This document shows positions 26,527 to 35,463 of a DNA stretch of 50,553 bases, piece after piece. Each line of letters begins with the position of its first letter. The stretch's first letter is position 1. Origin of the DNA: Methanohalophilus euhalobius (GTDB taxonomy: Archaea > Halobacteriota > Methanosarcinia > Methanosarcinales > Methanosarcinaceae); NCBI RefSeq assembly GCF_900215215.1, contig NZ_OBDR01000013.1:1-50553 (forward strand), read 5' to 3'. A model generated the notes under the pieces. The model searched no databases. It was not told the DNA's origin and was given only the letters and a program-made list of their open reading frames with translations. Made by a program: the position numbers and the translations under genes.

Positions 26527-27519
26527 TCATTCCTTTCCCAGGCCTTTCAGGAGTGCCTCCCTCCATTCAGAGGCATTTTCCACATCATATATGTGCCTGG
26601 TAATACTTTCCTTTGATTCAAGGATTGCAAGTTTATCCTTGTGCAAAATACCCTGTTTCTCAATCTCTGCCCCTGCAATGTCTTTCAACCTGATAGTTTC
26701 GGTGTTGCCTTTATCCATCATGAGAAATCTGCGGTTGGTAAGCACCATACAGCCCTTTTTTTCCTTTTCAAATTTCAGGAGGGTTTCGCCCCGCAGAAAA
26801 GAAGGACGAAACAATTCAAGATTCTCTGCAAAACTATTTGGCTCCCTGATAGAAAGGGCCAGTACCTCAGGTTTTTTCTCATCGATTACTATATAAAGCG
26901 AGTTTGTATCCTGTTTTAAACCTATAATTGAACTTGCATCTATTCTCCTGATAAGTTCTTTTTTCTTCGAGAAAAGGGTGGCAGTTATTTTTTCAAAATA
27001 GATATGTTTCTTTGTGAGTACCAGCCAGATTTTGTTCCCTTCAATTGTTGCGCTATGTCTTCCAAACACTTCCTCTCCTGTTTCAAGTACATCAACACCC
27101 CTTCCTTTCCGGTGGAAACTCTCTCCTTCATCAGGACAATAATGATTAAGCATTTCAGTAAGCAGTGGGCCTTCTATCAGCTTGAGATTGTGTTTTGCCC
27201 CTTCTTTCCTTCCTTCACCGGTAAAACTGGAAGTAGTAACAATAATTACTCCATCCACATTTTCCCTGTAGGACAGGCTGCCATATTCACGTACTTCCTT
27301 GACTCCGACGGGTCCTGAATAACGTTTGGCCTGGACAAGCCATCGATGGGAAAGACCAAAATTATCGATAGATATTTCGATATCTACACCACCATCCCTG
27401 CTTTGTTGTGTCGAGCGGGTATTATAGCCCATTTTATCAAAAAGGTGAGCTACGAGCCTTTCAAAATCATACGGGTCAATATTGAGCAGTTGATTAATTT
27501 CCCACATCAAATCATTCAT
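26527..27519 (-). CDS. Mrr-type restriction-endonuclease-fold protein with PH-like C-terminus
   Basis: A protein of about 330 residues. The N-terminal Mrr_cat domain has FERLVAHLFDKMGY, DGGVDIEI and a QAKRY motif, the D...QxK nuclease core. The C-terminal part (about residues 120-330) shows two repeated beta-rich segments (HIYFEKITATLFSKKKELIRR and CMVLTNRRFLMMDKG) that look like bacterial PH domains. It could be a type IV-like defence nuclease or a repair nuclease. No methyltransferase is adjacent. The start at 27519 overlaps the end of the small zinc-ribbon gene by 8 nt. Confidence 0.75.
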   Translation of the reverse strand: MNDLMWEINQLLNIDPYDFERLVAHLFDKMGYNTRSTQQSRDGGVDIEISIDNFGLSHRWLVQAKRYSGPVGVKEVREYGSLSYRENVDGVIIVTTSSFTGEGRKEGAKHNLKLIEGPLLTEMLNHYCPDEGESFHRKGRGVDVLETGEEVFGRHSATIEGNKIWLVLTKKHIYFEKITATLFSKKKELIRRIDASSIIGLKQDTNSLYIVIDEKKPEVLALSIREPNSFAENLELFRPSFLRGETLLKFEKEKKGCMVLTNRRFLMMDKGNTETIRLKDIAGAEIEKQGILHKDKLAILESKESITRHIYDVENASEWREALLKGLGKE

Positions 27520-27679
27520 CCACGGTATAGGACAGACCACATTCCGGACAGGAATATGTTACTGTTGTGGTAGCATTTTTATTTTTATTCTCTATCCTAT
27601 CCATCCACGTGCCACAGGTTACACATTTCTGATCGAATATTGTGCGGTTGCTTGATTTTTCACTATCTGCTTTTGTAAT
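27512..27679 (-). CDS. Small zinc-ribbon protein, possible ATT start
   Basis: The frame encodes about 55 residues with two CxxC pairs, CVTCGTW and CPECGLSY, a typical zinc ribbon. No ATG, GTG or TTG lies upstream in this frame before a stop. An ATT at 27679 sits 7 nt after a strong GGAGGGG, so a rare ATT start is proposed. The stop overlaps the start of the Mrr-like gene, suggesting translational coupling. Too short for standard ORF calling. Confidence 0.55.
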   Translation of the reverse strand: MTKADSEKSSNRTIFDQKCVTCGTWMDRIENKNKNATTTVTYSCPECGLSYTVDE

Positions 27680-27828
27680 GGAAACCCCTCCAGGACGGGC
27701 AATTGTTGGTTGTGCACTATTTGTGAATAACCATACAAACCTTTAAATGTATGCAGTACAATATAATTCGTAATTAATCAGAATGACAGATATAGCTTAT
27801 GAAATATCTAAATGATGCGAGGGGAAGC

Positions 27829-28221
27829 ATGGACGAACTCGAAGAAATAAGAAAGAGAAGAATGGAAGAGATTAAGACAGATCTCGAAAAGACCAACTGG
27901 CCTGCAGAAGCCATGATAATATCAGATGCCGATTTTGAAGACTTTGTAAGCCGTTATCCACTTGTTGTAGTGGACTGCTGGGCAGAATGGTGTGGTCCCT
28001 GCAAAAGGGTCGGACCGATAATAGATTCCCTTGCCGGGCAGATGCAGGGAGATGTTGTTTTTGGCAAACTTGATACGGACCAGAACCAGGTTACTGCGAG
28101 AAAATTCCAGATCACTGCAATTCCAACCCTTCTTGTGTTCAAAAATGGGCAACTTGCAGACCGAATGGTGGGTGCATTGCCACAGGTAAGCATACAGGAA
28201 AAAATTAAATCATACCTCTGA
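27829..28221 (+). CDS. trxA: Thioredoxin with charged N-terminal extension
   Basis: A 130-residue thioredoxin. The active site WCGPC is near residue 54, the cis-Pro is in AIPTLLVFKNG, and the C-terminal helix ends IQEKIKSYL. About 30 residues before the fold are highly charged (ELEEIRKRRMEEIKTDLEK), which is longer than the usual bacterial form. The ATG at 27829 follows GAGGGGAAG. The methanogenesis marker 14 gene begins 12 nt downstream, so the two are probably cotranscribed. Confidence 0.9.
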   Translation: MDELEEIRKRRMEEIKTDLEKTNWPAEAMIISDADFEDFVSRYPLVVVDCWAEWCGPCKRVGPIIDSLAGQMQGDVVFGKLDTDQNQVTARKFQITAIPTLLVFKNGQLADRMVGALPQVSIQEKIKSYL

Positions 28222-28233
28222 GGGACAGACCTT

Positions 28234-29670
28234 ATGTCACACAAACCCAGGATGGCCGAGACTCCTTCCGTTAGACTGATAGACCTGAAATCAAAATCCA
28301 ATTCCTATTTCATCGTGGCCTCTGTAGAGGTGGGCAATACGACCACCAAATGCATCCTTACGGCCACAGACCTCGAAAAGGGTACGACATACCATGTGGT
28401 GAAAACCGTAAGGATGACAAGGGATGTAAGACAACCAAAACCTGGAGAAAAAGTATTCGGCAAGACGCTTACAGGTGTGGAATTAAGCCGCGAATCCGTG
28501 GCAGAGCTTGTCAAGAATACGCTTCAGGAGGCTGTAAAGAAAGCCAATCTGGATATTAAAAAAGATATTCACTTCGTTGTCCGCTCCACCGGCGTGGTGG
28601 CCGGATTCGATGTACCGGAAGAAGTGGGAGAATTTATCAAAGCTCTTGCAGACGGTTGCCTTATGGCGGGTGTCCCACCCAGGAACATGACGCCTCCGAT
28701 GTCCCAGGATAACATAAACCCCAGATTCAAGAAGTTCAGTAAACTCAATAAAGTTATTTTTGATGGTGCAGTTGCCAGTGTCCTTCCTCCCACAGGGGCC
28801 ACAGGTGTGGAAATCGTGGCCAATGAGATGGAGGGAGAACTTGCAACCGCCGGTATAAAAGAAGGAGCTAAATGGGTGGATGTGGATTTCCGTAATCCCT
28901 GTTTATCGATGGATTTTGGAACCACACTTGACGGGCGTGTCATCAGCCCGGAGGAACCCTATGCAAAGACCATTGGCAACTTCTGTGGCTATGCCGGAGC
29001 CATTCCCGATGCTATAATCCGTGGGACCCAACTTGTGGATTTGGAACTGGGAACCGCTCTGGATGTCTTTGACGAAAGACCACCGGGCATGATTACCATG
29101 TTGTTGAAGGGGAAGAAAATAAAAGAATATGCAAACCGCTTAATGGAAAAAATATCTATCGAAAAGGTACCTGAAAATGTCACCCGTTATGGAAGTGTCC
29201 CTGTAAATCCTGCCGCTGCAGCTGAAATCGGAGTCGTGCTCATTGGATGTGACGTGGGCACCAATGGTTCAAAAATGCATGAATTAACAGAGTTGGGTGC
29301 ACAGATATACAAGGAAGAGGGACTCAAGGTACTGTTCGCAGTAATCGATGAAGTGATGGCAGGTGTAATCTACCGCCTTGTGGAAGTGGCACAGAAAGAA
29401 GGAGTTGTATTTCCTGAAACTTCCATTGGAATCACCGGAAGGGCCGGCATATCAGGAGATAAACCCAAACTTATCCTTGAAAAACTGGAAACAATGGGAT
29501 TGGGAGATAAAATTGAAGAAAAAGTCGTATTTGTCGATGACGGGCTAGCCAGAGGTGCAGCCGTTATGGCACGATGTATGAACTCTCTGGGAACGCCTCA
29601 TAATCCCCTGGGCGGCCATACAGGTGGAAAATGCATCCTCAAGGACAGGATAAAATTGCAAAACCAGTAA
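28234..29670 (+). CDS. Methanogenesis marker protein 14
   Basis: A 478-residue protein of the methanogenesis marker 14 family, found only in methanogens and relatives. It contains ASKHA-like motifs, VEVGNTTTKCIL near residue 32 and SMDFGTTLDGR near residue 227, and GCDVGTNGSK further on, suggesting an actin/Hsp70-fold ATPase similar to activators of reductive metalloenzymes. The function is unknown; repair or activation of a methanogenesis enzyme is an inference. The upstream thioredoxin is tightly linked. Confidence 0.88.
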   Translation: MSHKPRMAETPSVRLIDLKSKSNSYFIVASVEVGNTTTKCILTATDLEKGTTYHVVKTVRMTRDVRQPKPGEKVFGKTLTGVELSRESVAELVKNTLQEAVKKANLDIKKDIHFVVRSTGVVAGFDVPEEVGEFIKALADGCLMAGVPPRNMTPPMSQDNINPRFKKFSKLNKVIFDGAVASVLPPTGATGVEIVANEMEGELATAGIKEGAKWVDVDFRNPCLSMDFGTTLDGRVISPEEPYAKTIGNFCGYAGAIPDAIIRGTQLVDLELGTALDVFDERPPGMITMLLKGKKIKEYANRLMEKISIEKVPENVTRYGSVPVNPAAAAEIGVVLIGCDVGTNGSKMHELTELGAQIYKEEGLKVLFAVIDEVMAGVIYRLVEVAQKEGVVFPETSIGITGRAGISGDKPKLILEKLETMGLGDKIEEKVVFVDDGLARGAAVMARCMNSLGTPHNPLGGHTGGKCILKDRIKLQNQ

Positions 29671-29672
29671 TT

Positions 29673-30341
29673 TTATTTTTCGGAGAGGGTTATTAGGGCC
29701 CTCTCCATTGCTTTTTTATGTAACTCCGCCGAATCATGAATTCCTCCCAGCTGCCCTCTGACGGCTCTGCAAGGATATTGCTGGATTAACAAACCTGCCT
29801 TTGCGGGAGCATCCTCTACTTTTGTACCGATTAGTTTTTCCGCCATTTTCCATGTGCTGCCGCATGGTGCACCCTTCCGGACCCGGACATCCGATATATA
29901 GCCGCTTTTAGTGGAGACTTCGAATTCCGGAAGACCAAAGACACTGGAATATGGTGCTGTTTCTTCCTTTTCCGCAAGAGTACAGCATACCTCATCCACC
30001 TCGATATAGATACCATATTCCGAAGATATTCTATCCAGTTCGACAAGCGGGGCCCGGGACGAGCCTCCGGGTACGATCAATGATGACACACCGGCCTGTC
30101 CGGCCAGGCGGGCAATCACCGGTGTAATATCGGGATGCAGAGAGTAAGTTATAATGGTGTCTGCATTGAATACATCCGGATTGATATCCAGTTTCTTTAC
30201 AAATTCTTCCGGCTCATCCAGAAAATCGGGTAACCTGGCGGGCAGGGAGGCAGTTTTGACAGAAAAATCCGAATGTTGATGTAGCGTGTCTATCAATCTG
30301 TTGCCGTACTTACCCCTTGTAATTACTCCTATAATCGTCAT
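29673..30341 (-). CDS. DUF166 family protein
   Basis: A 222-residue protein with text typical of archaeal DUF166 (IGVITRGKYGNRLIDTL, ADTIITYSLHPDIT, VPGGSSRAPL, KGAPCGSTWKMAEKLIG, QQYPCRAVRGQLGG). Some members are named as thymidylate-synthase-like without support. The conserved cysteines near residues 119-120, 161 and 191 may bind a metal. It is convergent with the marker 14 gene, 2 nt apart. Confidence 0.75.
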   Translation of the reverse strand: MTIIGVITRGKYGNRLIDTLHQHSDFSVKTASLPARLPDFLDEPEEFVKKLDINPDVFNADTIITYSLHPDITPVIARLAGQAGVSSLIVPGGSSRAPLVELDRISSEYGIYIEVDEVCCTLAEKEETAPYSSVFGLPEFEVSTKSGYISDVRVRKGAPCGSTWKMAEKLIGTKVEDAPAKAGLLIQQYPCRAVRGQLGGIHDSAELHKKAMERALITLSEK

Positions 30342-30403
30342 ACACTGGAAATGGAGAATAAGTAGTTATATTATTTACCGATAAATATTATGCAGGTGAA
30401 AAT

Positions 30404-30532
30404 ATGGATGATATAGACCAATCAAAGGTATATTTTGTATGCAATACATGCAGCTTCGTATTTCAGGCAGACCCCAACTTCATACCTATAAAATGTCCCC
30501 AATGTGGCAGTGAAGACACTGTCCGTACCTGA
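30404..30532 (+). CDS. Small zinc-ribbon protein
   Basis: A 42-residue protein, MDDIDQSKVYFVCNTCSFVF then KCPQCGSEDTV. The two CxxC pairs mark a zinc ribbon like those of HypA or rubredoxin-type proteins. GGTGA lies 5 nt before the ATG. It ends 9 nt before tmk and probably forms a unit with it. Function unknown. Confidence 0.7.
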   Translation: MDDIDQSKVYFVCNTCSFVFQADPNFIPIKCPQCGSEDTVRT

Positions 30533-30541
30533 GAGGTATAA

Positions 30542-31141
30542 ATGAAAGGAAAACTTGTCACCATTGAAGGGATCGACGGGTCGGGCAAGACCACCATTAT
30601 GGAATACCTGAAACAAAATCCCGTTTATTCGGATATTATTTTTACACGGGAACCTACAAAAGACTGGATCGGCCAGGCTGTAATGCGGGCAATCCATTCG
30701 GACGTTGATCCCCTTGCAGAGCTCTTATTGTTTACAGCCGATCATGCAGAACACATCCGAAATACGATCAAACCTGCAATTAAAACTGGTAGAGTGATAA
30801 TTTCAGACAGGTACTCAGACAGCAGAGTTGCCTACCAATCGTCTACCCTTAAAGACAGGTTAGATGAGCCGGTGGAGTGGATCAAGCAACTGCACAGGGG
30901 ATGGACCGTTGTACCGGACCTTACTTTACTACTTGATATCGACCCCGAAATTGCCGTATCAAGATGTAACAGTCGTGATGCACAAACCAAGTTTGAAAAG
31001 GTGGATTTCCTTTCGGAGGTTCGCAATGTATTCCTGCAACTTGCAGAGGAGAATCCTCAACGATTTGTAATCATCGACGCATCACAGAGTTTGGACAAAG
31101 TGAAAAAGGAAGTAGATAAAGTCATCAATGGACTCGAATGA
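30542..31141 (+). CDS. tmk: Thymidylate kinase
   Basis: A 199-residue P-loop kinase with IEGIDGSGKTT (Walker A), TREPTKDWIG (dTMP-binding arm), SDRYSDSRVAYQ (DRY/H motif) and the LID-type CNSRDAQTKFEKVDFL. It phosphorylates dTMP to dTDP. It begins just after the small zinc-ribbon gene and abuts a convergent small gene with no spacer. Confidence 0.92.
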   Translation: MKGKLVTIEGIDGSGKTTIMEYLKQNPVYSDIIFTREPTKDWIGQAVMRAIHSDVDPLAELLLFTADHAEHIRNTIKPAIKTGRVIISDRYSDSRVAYQSSTLKDRLDEPVEWIKQLHRGWTVVPDLTLLLDIDPEIAVSRCNSRDAQTKFEKVDFLSEVRNVFLQLAEENPQRFVIIDASQSLDKVKKEVDKVINGLE

Positions 31142-31372
31142 TCAAAGCTCATTGGAGTCGGCAAATTCGATAAGGGCCTCTCCCAGCTGTCTTGCATATT
31201 TGGGATTGAGATTAAAACGACCCCGTTTCTGGCCTCCTCTTTCCTTTGCAATTTCCACATATTCTTTTTCATACTTTTCACTGGTTTCCAGTGAGATGGT
31301 AAGATACCACCCTCCACCCATTTTTATTTCATGATACGCTGCTTCAACATCCTCAAATGAATCTTCATCCAT
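31142..31372 (-). CDS. Small conserved-looking protein of unknown function
   Basis: A 76-residue acidic protein, MDEDSFEDVEAAYHEIKMGGGWYLTIS followed by a basic stretch (AKERGGQKRGRFNLNPKYARQLG). It has no cysteines and no membrane segment. The start at 31372 avoids a short leader. It is probably downstream of the HisA-like gene on the same strand (16 nt apart). No family recognised. Confidence 0.55.
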   Translation of the reverse strand: MDEDSFEDVEAAYHEIKMGGGWYLTISLETSEKYEKEYVEIAKERGGQKRGRFNLNPKYARQLGEALIEFADSNEL

Positions 31373-31388
31373 AGTTATCACCTGATTT

Positions 31389-32096
31389 TTATCGTAGTTG
31401 TTTTACTGGTATAACTTGTTTGTGCACTGCCGTTGCGACAAGTGCACCTGAAATCCCGGCGTTTTCAAGTTCTGCAATATCTGCCATATCCCGCACACCA
31501 CCCCCCAGCAGAAGGGGATGACGGGATATTTTAGCAAGATGGGAAAGCATATCAATGTCCATCCCTGAAGAGGTGCCTACACGGTCCAGATCAAGGTAAA
31601 TTATGTCTTTCAAGGGTAAATCATTGAGCATTTCTATTGCCCGATCAGGATTTTCAGGGATATCCGATGATTTAGACAATAGTTGACCATTTTTGCGATC
31701 AATGCTCACACTTATGCGGCCCGGATACCGGCCTGCCAGGTTCCTGATCACATCCATTGAAGCCGTTTCAGTGCCCAGCACCAGAGTATCGGCAATTCGC
31801 AGCCATTTATCCGCATCCTCCTGTCTGTCTACACCAGCGTCCAACATGACATTAGATGTGGATGAAAGGGATTTTAGTTCATCAATATTTGCTTTGTTTT
31901 CCCCTTCCCCCTGCAGGATATTGAGGTCGGCAATATAGACTTCCCGCGGACTGAGAGCTTCTATTATACCACAGGGACTGGAAGTTTCACATACCTGGCT
32001 GGATAGATGAACCGCCTGGTAGTTTTTCCGGTCACCTCCCCGGGCATGGACTGCAATACCATTATATATATCCAATACAAAGACAATTCGAAACAT
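31389..32096 (-). CDS. HisA-related TIM-barrel protein (COG1411 type)
   Basis: A 235-residue barrel resembling ProFAR isomerase HisA: FVLDIYNGIAVHARGGDR at the N-terminus (first Asp), MLDAGVDRQEDADKWL, SVSIDRKNGQLL, YLDLDRVGTSSG (second Asp) and LLGGGVRDMADI. It is diverged from true HisA and fits the HisA-like group found in methanogens and H4MPT-using methylotrophs. It is divergent from mfnB, 46 nt apart, suggesting a role in C1-carrier cofactor synthesis. This is an inference. Confidence 0.75.
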   Translation of the reverse strand: MFRIVFVLDIYNGIAVHARGGDRKNYQAVHLSSQVCETSSPCGIIEALSPREVYIADLNILQGEGENKANIDELKSLSSTSNVMLDAGVDRQEDADKWLRIADTLVLGTETASMDVIRNLAGRYPGRISVSIDRKNGQLLSKSSDIPENPDRAIEMLNDLPLKDIIYLDLDRVGTSSGMDIDMLSHLAKISRHPLLLGGGVRDMADIAELENAGISGALVATAVHKQVIPVKQLR

Positions 32097-32142
32097 ATTT
32101 AATATGACACTTTATTCCATCCTATAAAAAAGAGGCCATTAC

Positions 32143-32844
32143 ATGAAACTGCTGGTTAGTCCAATAAATAACGAAGAAGCAATCTCCGCCCTAAAAGGCG
32201 GTGCAGATATAATCGATGTCAAAAATCCAAAGGAAGGCTCTCTTGGTGCCAATTTCCCGGGAGTGATCAAAGAAGTAAAGGAAACTGTAGGAAACCAAAA
32301 ACCCATCAGTGCCGCCCTGGGGGATTTTAACTACAAACCCGGCACCGCTGCCCTTGCTGCCTATGGTGCAGCAGCTGCAGGTGCGGATTATGTCAAAATC
32401 GGCCTGTATGATATCCAGACCGAGGAACAGGCCTATGAGATGCTTGCCGGAATTACTGAAGCTGTCAGGACAATGGACAATGTTGCGAAAGTTGTCGCAT
32501 GTGCATATTCCGATTATGCGAGGATCAATTCCATCGACCCGGCCCTCTTACCGGCAATCGGTGCAAAAGCAGGAGTTGACCTGGTCATGGTTGATACGGG
32601 AGTAAAAGACGGACGTTCCACCTTCGAGTTTCTCAATGAAGCACAGCTTAAGGATTTCGTTGAGAAAGCACATGCAAATGGACTGGAGACGGCTCTGGCA
32701 GGCAGTATCAAATTCGAGGATATAGAAGCAATAAAAGCCATCAAGCCGGATATCCTGGGTGTCAGGGGTATTGTCTGTGGGGGGGATCGTAGTACATCCA
32801 TCAAGCAGGAACTTGTAGAACAGCTTCGCGCCCGCCTTGGCTAA
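32143..32844 (+). CDS. mfnB: (5-formylfuran-3-yl)methyl phosphate synthase MfnB
   Basis: A 233-residue UPF0264 barrel. DVKNPKEGSLGAN carries the Schiff-base Lys27, and GDFNYKPGT, DYVKIGLYD, KVVACAYSDY and LGVRGIVCGGDR are conserved. It condenses two glyceraldehyde-3-phosphates to the furan precursor of methanofuran, the CO2/formyl carrier of methanogenesis. It is followed by a T8 tract. Confidence 0.93.
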   Translation: MKLLVSPINNEEAISALKGGADIIDVKNPKEGSLGANFPGVIKEVKETVGNQKPISAALGDFNYKPGTAALAAYGAAAAGADYVKIGLYDIQTEEQAYEMLAGITEAVRTMDNVAKVVACAYSDYARINSIDPALLPAIGAKAGVDLVMVDTGVKDGRSTFEFLNEAQLKDFVEKAHANGLETALAGSIKFEDIEAIKAIKPDILGVRGIVCGGDRSTSIKQELVEQLRARLG

Positions 32845-32852
32845 TTTTTTTT
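32845..32852 (+). terminator. T-tract terminator after mfnB
   Basis: A run of eight T immediately follows the mfnB stop codon, as is usual for archaeal intrinsic termination. No strong hairpin precedes it. Confidence 0.5.
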
Positions 32853-32942
32853 ATTACGCTCGTGAATCCCTGCTTGACATGCAGACAAACTTTTTTAAAC
32901 AGCAGGGCTATTTCATATTATATTTTTTAGCGGGGAGGTAAC

Positions 32943-33620
32943 ATGTTGAGACAGAGGTTTATAATGGATACTACCGGGCTTACCGATATCCAGGCTCGTC
33001 AGTCACTGGGACAGGATACCATCTGCGCAGGTATGAAAGATATTCTGGACCTGATAGCCGATGCCCGGCTGCATCTCCAGATCAGCTGCTATGTCCCTTT
33101 CCCTTCTGTTTATAATGAACTTCAGGAATTTACCAATAACAATAACTGTGACCCTGAAGTAGTGGCAAAGATCGATACCTGGCTTGTCAAGAAAACCCCT
33201 GACAGGTATGAGGTACAGATTCCCTCTCGCATCTTCCACGAATACGTATCCTACATGAGGGAGAGGATCAACAAAGGCATGAATGTGGCAGAGGAAGCAA
33301 TACGTGAGGCTTCCCGCGAATGTCTTATCCAGAATTCACAGGCAGAAACCAAACATATGGTGGAAAAGGATATCGATCGCGAAGTAGTGGGTCCCGTTGT
33401 GGGCAAATTCCGCAACAAATATCGCTCAGCCCTGCGTTACGGAATACTGGACAGTGCACCGGATATCGATGTGCTACTGCTGGCAAAAGAACTTGATGCA
33501 GCCGTAGTTGCCAAGGATTACGGGATTCAGAAATGGGCCGAACAATTGGGAGTGAGGTTTGTTCCCGCCGAAACATTTCCCCGGATGTTGCAGGAATATC
33601 TCAGACATACATCCCGTTAA
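32943..33620 (+). CDS. HARP, protein-only RNase P (UPF0278)
   Basis: A 225-residue PIN-domain protein matching the homologs of Aquifex RNase P: MDTTGLT near the N-terminus, [64 protein letters not shown], and [13 protein letters not shown] with the metal-binding aspartates. HARPs cleave 5' leaders of pre-tRNA without RNA and are often named RNA ligase partner protein. Archaea also have RNA-based RNase P, so its role here may be auxiliary. GGGGAGG precedes the ATG. Confidence 0.88.
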   Translation: MLRQRFIMDTTGLTDIQARQSLGQDTICAGMKDILDLIADARLHLQISCYVPFPSVYNELQEFTNNNNCDPEVVAKIDTWLVKKTPDRYEVQIPSRIFHEYVSYMRERINKGMNVAEEAIREASRECLIQNSQAETKHMVEKDIDREVVGPVVGKFRNKYRSALRYGILDSAPDIDVLLLAKELDAAVVAKDYGIQKWAEQLGVRFVPAETFPRMLQEYLRHTSR

Positions 33621-34456
33621 GCACCTGCCACAAAGGCAAACAATGCCATGAACATAGCCAGTTTGAAGCGTTTGGAGGAAAGGGCCGGGTCATTTTTCAG
33701 CACTGCATAGACAGCCGCGATAAAAAGCAGGTCAGCAATACCCACCAGAGGGAGGTAGTATTCACCCAGCATGGAATTCAGGTAAGGGTAAGGACTGGCA
33801 GCAATACCTATCAGGGCAAGAACCGAAGCTACAAGCCCTGCTTTTTTTTCCCCGATGAGAAGGGGGAGAGTGGTTGCTCCTGCATTTAGGTCCCCCTCCA
33901 TATCCTCGATATCCTTCACAATTTCACGTGCAATTGTAGCCAGAGTTGCAAGCAGGAATAATACCGAAAGGGCATACAATCCTTCTATCCCAAATACAGC
34001 GGCACCGAAAAGAAAAGTGGACCCTGTCAGGTAACCCACCGCAGCATTGCCAAAAAAGGGAGTAGTCTTAAGATTACGGGCATACAGGACAAGCAGGAGA
34101 GAATTGAAAAGCGCTATTAAAGCACAGACCAGATTAATGAACCAGGCAATGGTTATTCCAACAATGAAAAGGAATGCAGCGAAAAAAAGAGCCTGTTTCT
34201 TACTTACCCTTCCAGAAGGAATTGGCCTGTCAGGCCTGTTTATAGTATCAATAGCCACATCGAAATAATCATTGATGGTATTGCCGGCCCCTGTTACAAG
34301 TATTACTGCAATTCCCACACCCCCTGTCTCAAAGAATGGAAGGGCCTGAAAGGGTTGTTCAAAAATGATTCTAAAGGCAATTAACACGCCGATAACTGCG
34401 GCAAAGGCTGCCATTGCACAATTGGCAATACGCATTAATTGAAGATAAGGGTGCAT
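33617..34456 (-). CDS. UbiA prenyltransferase, probable DGGGP synthase
   Basis: A 279-residue membrane protein with about eight helices. The first UbiA motif [20 protein letters not shown] is near residue 60 and a second, DIEDMEGD, near residue 160. It likely adds the second geranylgeranyl chain to GGGP, giving the ether-lipid backbone; the short spacing and text match the archaeal (S)-2,3-di-O-geranylgeranylglyceryl phosphate synthases. It overlaps the stop of HARP by 4 nt, convergently. Confidence 0.87.
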   Translation of the reverse strand: MHPYLQLMRIANCAMAAFAAVIGVLIAFRIIFEQPFQALPFFETGGVGIAVILVTGAGNTINDYFDVAIDTINRPDRPIPSGRVSKKQALFFAAFLFIVGITIAWFINLVCALIALFNSLLLVLYARNLKTTPFFGNAAVGYLTGSTFLFGAAVFGIEGLYALSVLFLLATLATIAREIVKDIEDMEGDLNAGATTLPLLIGEKKAGLVASVLALIGIAASPYPYLNSMLGEYYLPLVGIADLLFIAAVYAVLKNDPALSSKRFKLAMFMALFAFVAGA

Positions 34457-34471
34457 GGAACTGGCCCGCCT

Positions 34472-35389
34472 TTATGCTCTTCCTGCTTCAAGCATGCGAT
34501 CAAGGGCTTTTTTGGCCTGCGCTGTGACCTTTTCCTCTATTCTTACCTCATATTCTTCATTTTCCAGACAAGCCAGAACAGATGCAGGGTCAATGGTTTT
34601 CATATCCGGACATATAGCATATTCGGAGCAGGGGTAAAAGTGCTTATCCGGATTGTCCTTGCGCAGGCGATGGAGAAGGCCGTTTTCTGTAGCTATAATA
34701 AATTCTTTTGAACCCGAAGAGGAGCAGTGTCTTGTCATTCCTGTGGTACTGAATATGTGATCAGCTTTTTCAAGTATCTCACGCCTGCATTCCGGATGGG
34801 CCAGAATCTCAGCGTCTGCATGGGATATCTTAGATAAATGCATATCTGATTCAAGCATATGATTGTGAGTCGGACAGTAGCCATCCCATAGAATTATTTC
34901 TTTATCAGTGTTTTTGGCCACATAGTCCCCCAGGTTTTTGTCAGGAATGAACAGTACTTTCGAGCAATCCAGTGAGTTGACAACTTCCACCGCATTGGCG
35001 GAGGTACAGCATACATCACTCTCTGCTTTCACCTCTGCACTGCTGTTTACATAGGACACAACCATCGCATCAGGATGTTGTTTTTTGGCTTTCCTTACCT
35101 CATCTGCAGTAGCCATTGCCGCCATCGGACAGCGGGCAAACCTGTCGGGAATGAGGACTTTCTTGAGGGGACTCAGGATAGCAGCGCTTTGCGCCATGAA
35201 ATCCACACCACAAAAAACAATGATATCAGTGGCCTGCTCGACTGCCTGACGGCTCAGGCCGAGTGAATCACCTACAAAATCAGCTATATCCTGTACATCG
35301 CCACGGCAGTAATTGTGGGCAAGGATCACCGCATTTTTTTCTTTTTTCAAGACATTAATCCTGTCTATTATAGCCTGCTTATCCTGCAT
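34472..35389 (-). CDS. nadA: Quinolinate synthase A
   Basis: A 305-residue enzyme with three pseudo-repeats. NYCRGDVQDIADFVGDSLGLS, CGVDFMAQSAAIL and YVNSSAEVKAESDVCCTSANAV are conserved, and cysteines in CGVDFM, VCCTSAN and HPECRREI would bind the 4Fe-4S cluster. It condenses iminoaspartate with dihydroxyacetone phosphate. It lies 74 nt downstream of nadX, its source of iminoaspartate. Confidence 0.93.
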   Translation of the reverse strand: MQDKQAIIDRINVLKKEKNAVILAHNYCRGDVQDIADFVGDSLGLSRQAVEQATDIIVFCGVDFMAQSAAILSPLKKVLIPDRFARCPMAAMATADEVRKAKKQHPDAMVVSYVNSSAEVKAESDVCCTSANAVEVVNSLDCSKVLFIPDKNLGDYVAKNTDKEIILWDGYCPTHNHMLESDMHLSKISHADAEILAHPECRREILEKADHIFSTTGMTRHCSSSGSKEFIIATENGLLHRLRKDNPDKHFYPCSEYAICPDMKTIDPASVLACLENEEYEVRIEEKVTAQAKKALDRMLEAGRA

Positions 35390-35463
35390 ATTACCACTGC
35401 AATCCCGGGATAATGAATTCCGGGCGAATACATAGATTATATAACATATAAGTTTATGCGATT

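Noticed and set aside
30422-30697. 91-codon minus-strand ORF over the small zinc-ribbon gene and tmk
   Set aside because: It is the antisense shadow of two recognisable plus-strand genes.
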